The translations under genes and the position numbers were made by a program. From Ciona intestinalis (lineage: Eukaryota; Chordata; Ascidiacea; Phlebobranchia; Cionidae), in contig NC_020172.2 of assembly GCF_000224145.3 (NCBI RefSeq), positions 3,145,557-3,209,556 of the forward strand: DNA of 64,000 nucleotides, given 5' to 3'. The notes below the pieces were generated by a model. It saw nothing but the letters and a program-made list of their open reading frames with translations. It made no database searches and was not told where the DNA came from. Shown in pieces: positions 60,576 to 64,000 of this stretch (the stretch's first letter is position 1; every line of letters begins with the position of its first letter).

Positions 60576-61699
60576 ATTATTTTTATATGTTTGATACTAA
60601 TACACTTGGTTGTACGAATGAAATAATGGTATTATTTCTCGTGCTACCCGCACACTTATTTAGCCATGAATTGAACTGTATAAGCTAGGGTGTTTTCGCC
60701 TAGCAATATATACAGTTTATGAAACACATACTTAACTTTGGAGTTCAAGCTTTGACGAAAGGAATTGCTATGAGATTAACTAAAAGTGTAAACCGTAAAG
60801 TATATAGTTTATAGTCAAGACATGCGCGAAGATACTATAGATTTTTGGAGACAGTTGTATAGAGAATTCAATATAGAATACTACGACGAGTTCTGAGTCA
60901 TATGAAGTTCAGTGATTTAGTTTTAACAAAGTGTCCTCCACAGCGCACGCTATGCATTCACATACGTATACAATAGTCCGTGTATATGATTCAAACAAAC
61001 CGTGTGTGTGCGCCCTTACCTAGCACGTGCGAACAGGAAGGCACTGTTGCATCTCGCCCACTTCCCGATTTTAGACCGTGCTGCTTATGTGCAACTAAGC
61101 GGGCCAGCAGCAGCACGACTCAACGTGTATCAGATCTGTTGCCTGTACAGTAGACCGATGCTTACCACTTACTCAGCGCCATAGCAGCTTTTATATTTTG
61201 ATTCCGTTAGTCACTACTCTCGTCACCGCCTCAATAGGAAGAGGCGGCTACAGCAGGTTTTAATAGGATTAGATAATAGACAAAATTAGTTCCTCTTCAT
61301 AAACAATTTGGCTACAGGTTATGCAATAGTAACGTATAAAGTTATATTTACTATAAGTTGGTTGCATGTGACAGATTGCGAAGAACAGTTGTGATATTAG
61401 TCAAGGAAGTACATAAGAGTTACATGCTAATGTAAAACATTCAAATAAGGCATATGTTTATTACTGTATCGTGTTTCAATCAAAGGGCAAACTATAATTG
61501 CTAATTCGAGTTTGGTTTATTTATCAATGTTTTAGTTTTACTTGTTAAGTTTCTGGGAAAACACATCGCGTGTTTTGTGTTTTGTTGTGTTGCTATTAGT
61601 AGTATGTTTCGTGGTTTGAAATTTGAAACGTTAGCCTCATTACAATAGTTTTGCTTAAAGTCACCCAATAGTTTAAACCAGCTGAATGAACGAACATGG

Positions 61700-61875
61700 T
61701 ATATAGTAGGGTTGGGGAAGATGAGGCACATTTTTGTTTTGTTTTCTCGTGCCATTTGGTAGTAAACAAGTAATATTCAAAGAATTTTAAAACCGTTGTG
61801 AATTGTTCAAAATATGATCAGGATATTTGGATATTATGTGATAAAGGTGCCCCGTCTTCGCCCACAGTACTCTAC
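61700..61875 (-). mobile_element. MITE, inverted, intergenic
   Basis: Ends CGCCCACAGTACTCTACTA; the core is shorter than in full copies. Confidence 0.85.
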
Positions 61876-62290
61876 TACAAAACTAGAAAAGTATATATAA
61901 CTATAGGTCTATACTCTATGGGGTACCAAGTTTAATGAGAAGTATATAGTCTATACAATAACCAGACTGCCTAAAACTACTGCTAATAGTTACAGCTCCA
62001 TAGAAAAGTTAAATTATTCCTTTAACCGGGTCAAGCCTTATTTCCCATCGTTACAGTAACATTGTTGGCTCGCGGTGGTGACTTTTTGTTGGCCCGTGAT
62101 ATTAGATGCAGAATTAATTGCATCTTATGACGTCATTCCTAGCACACACCGGAAACATTAATGTAGCAGAGACTGTTAAGCCACGACACTATATTATATC
62201 CTTTCTATTATGTATTTATATGGCTTTAGTATAAGGTAAACATATAACGACAGTATTTATATAAAGTTAAAACTGTATCGCCATGTTTTA

Positions 62291-62488
62291 TATATAGTAC
62301 TGTGTGGGGAGATGGGTACCTTTAGCACATAATATACAAATATCCTGATCGTATTTTTAAAAGTTAACAACGGTCTGTGGGAGTCGTGATGATCCGGTTT
62401 TATGATTCTATAAATGTTCATTTTTTACTTTTAAATGGGACGAAAAATGGAAAGAATGAGTGTCCCATCTTCCCCCACCCAACTATAT
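62291..62488 (+). mobile_element. MITE upstream of the gene at 62755
   Basis: Full length; ends about 270 bp before the ATG. Confidence 0.9.
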
Positions 62489-62754
62489 AAATCAGTAACA
62501 GACAAAATGCTACCAAAGTTTTGAACCACAGTGTGTGGTAGCTTCAGGTATGAAATGGCACATAGAACAATTTTATTAGATAAGCCTTTTGTTTTATTAG
62601 ACGATCTAAACAAGCTACATACTGTGTATAGACCTGTTATATATATTGTAGACCTGTTATAAACTGTTAATTGGTGCTCTCAAGTTTCGTGGCACTTCGT
62701 GTGGATTTTAAACTATTAAAAGAGGAGTATGCGGAAAAATAGAAGGCAGTGAAC

Positions 62755-63076
62755 ATGTTAAAGTTTTCTGGAAGCCACACCAGCAAGAAACAAAAGCGAA
62801 AAAGCCACGTGTTCTCTAAAGACACAGATAATGAGGAAGAACGAGGATCTTTTGATAATCCCTCGGAGCCAGAGGATGGCCGGGGTAGTCCACTAGATAC
62901 AGTAGATGGATCAAACTTGACATGCATTGCTTCAGGTAGCGATAAATCAAATACGGTAATCAGAAGACCAATGGACAGCGAAAACCGTGCAGACGGTCGG
63001 ATTAACCCGAATAACCAACCGTTTGTAAAAGAAGAGCCAAGAACGAATAGGCCCACCAGAGCTTTGGTTTCTGGAG
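62755..63076 (+). CDS. First coding exon of an unidentified, probably nuclear protein (3' partial)
   Basis: ATG at 62755; open frame to a good donor (GGAG|GTAAGT) at 63076, 107 codons plus one base. The sequence is hydrophilic and low in order: a basic cluster SKKQKRKSH (possible nuclear localisation signal) at residues 10-18, an acidic stretch DNEEERGSFDNPSEPEDGRG, and FVKEEP near the end, which fits the psi-K-x-E SUMO-acceptor motif. No signal peptide and no folded domain is visible in this exon. It may be the N-terminus of a transcription or chromatin factor, but the identity is not readable. The remaining 924 bp look like intron. Confidence 0.6.
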
Positions 63077-64000
63077 GTAAGTTTGATCTATTTTTGATTT
63101 TAATATAAGGACGTAACATGTTTCAATTTGTATGAAAAATCGATGAGAAGTGTGTCGAAAAGGTAAATGACGATATAGAAAACATGAGAAAGCTTATAAA
63201 GTTTGTATTCGCTATTTTTTTCTGACCAAACTAAAGTTTACCGCCACTTTCTGTATAAAATCAGTGTCAATCGGAAATGATGTAATATTTCCAAAAGCGG
63301 GCTTTTACGCTTGACTTCACCTGTAGAAATTTAACTCAAGGGAGGTCCCCTTTCCCCACTAGCGGAGCTGGGGTGTTGTTGCATTGTAAAGTGAAATTAA
63401 GAGCCAGAAGAAGTTATTGCGATTTATTTTTAAACACATTAACTCATTACGAAAGTTATTGCGTTATATTTGTAACAAGTTTTGTAAATTTAGTACCGTT
63501 TAAAATACCGAGGGGCATTGTATAGCAAATGTAGTCCAATTTGTACTCCAAACACACGGGCAAATTTTGCAATTATTTATGTATTGAGTGAGGTTCATAC
63601 GCAATTTTAGCGCGCGGTAAACTTTTCACATTTTGCCATTAATGCAGTTTAGCAGCGCTAGACTAGCCTTTATTTTTCTTGGTAAAACATAAACGTAAAA
63701 TGGTAAAATGCTTTAGTTTTTCATTTTTCTAGTCCTAAGCATGGACTGTGTATAATAGTTGCAGCCGTAATATAACAAGCTTAGGTAGCTAGAATTATAA
63801 CTACGTAAGTTTAATTCAAGACTTACAATGGCGGTATGGTATTTAGTAACACTAATACCAAGTAAACTAAACGGCAGAAGTATTATCAGTATCAAGTAAT
63901 CATATAAACCAGAGTGACATATTAATCTAGTTTATACAGTGGTGCATACAAGCGCAGTTTTTGTTAAATTGTAAGCCTACAAGACTTGTTGGTTGTTTAA
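63077..64000. other. Probable first intron of the gene at 62755
   Basis: AT-rich with no convincing exon, MITE or SINE up to the window end. Confidence 0.4.

Larger units (their letters stand above)
59455..62754. other. Long intergenic region
   Basis: Contains three MITE copies (60378, 61700, 62291). Short open frames here (for example 61002-61184) have no conserved features. No gene, SINE or peptide unit was recognised. It probably holds regulatory sequence for the gene starting at 62755. Confidence 0.5.

Noticed and set aside
61002-61184. Short open frame with many Ala/Arg codons in the long spacer
   Set aside because: No conserved motif, no splice or promoter context; likely chance in a slightly more GC-rich stretch.

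Overview
This window looks like nuclear DNA of a solitary tunicate, most likely Ciona (C. intestinalis/robusta type). The reasons are an AT-rich background, small exons in short introns, deuterostome-type proteins, many copies of a ~190-bp MITE and a tRNA-derived SINE of the kind known from Ciona, and at least one gene whose start sits just behind a splice-acceptor-like sequence, as expected where spliced-leader trans-splicing is common. All clear genes are on the + strand. No virus-like element, rRNA, true tRNA or CRISPR array was seen.

Layout. 109-3758: last six exons of a class I facilitative glucose transporter (SLC2A/GLUT), whose 5' part lies outside the window. 5236-12660: complete glutathione reductase gene (11 exons, 486 aa) with a probable mitochondrial leader and an internal Met. 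14706-33060: a 33-exon gene for a secreted protein of about 1,224 aa with calcium-binding EGF modules, a TIL module and a C-terminal cystine-knot-like domain. One of its introns contains an intronless proteasome gene, PSMD7/Rpn8 (16514-17533). 34823-36413: two small tandem genes for secreted basic propeptides. 37643-46559: a paralogue of the EGF/cystine-knot gene, lacking the central TIL block and carrying a 5-unit repeat in one exon. 48383-58884: five tandem genes encoding secreted precursors made mostly of an ~18-aa repeat bounded by furin sites (consensus SEEEEVYxPPxGLDRKKR), with orphan C-terminal fragments at 50482 and 59392. 62755-63076: first coding exon of an unidentified gene that runs out of the window.

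Theme. From 14.7 to 59 kb almost every gene encodes a secretory precursor with furin-type cleavage sites: two EGF proteins that would release a Spaetzle/neurotrophin-like C-terminal domain, two small basic propeptides, and five repeat-peptide precursors. The exception is the nested proteasome gene. The repeat-peptide part is evolving fast, by change in 54-bp unit number, frameshifts and a ~2.5-kb duplication (46208-48668 copied at 51191-53650) that starts exactly at a MITE end and carries a stray last exon of the EGF gene. The best candidates for undescribed biology are the EGF/cystine-knot ligand pair and the repeat-peptide family.

Exon boundaries were read by eye from GT/AG sites, reading phase and comparison of paralogues. 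Summed exon lengths are multiples of three for GLUT (partial), glutathione reductase and, apart from one extra base, the large EGF gene.
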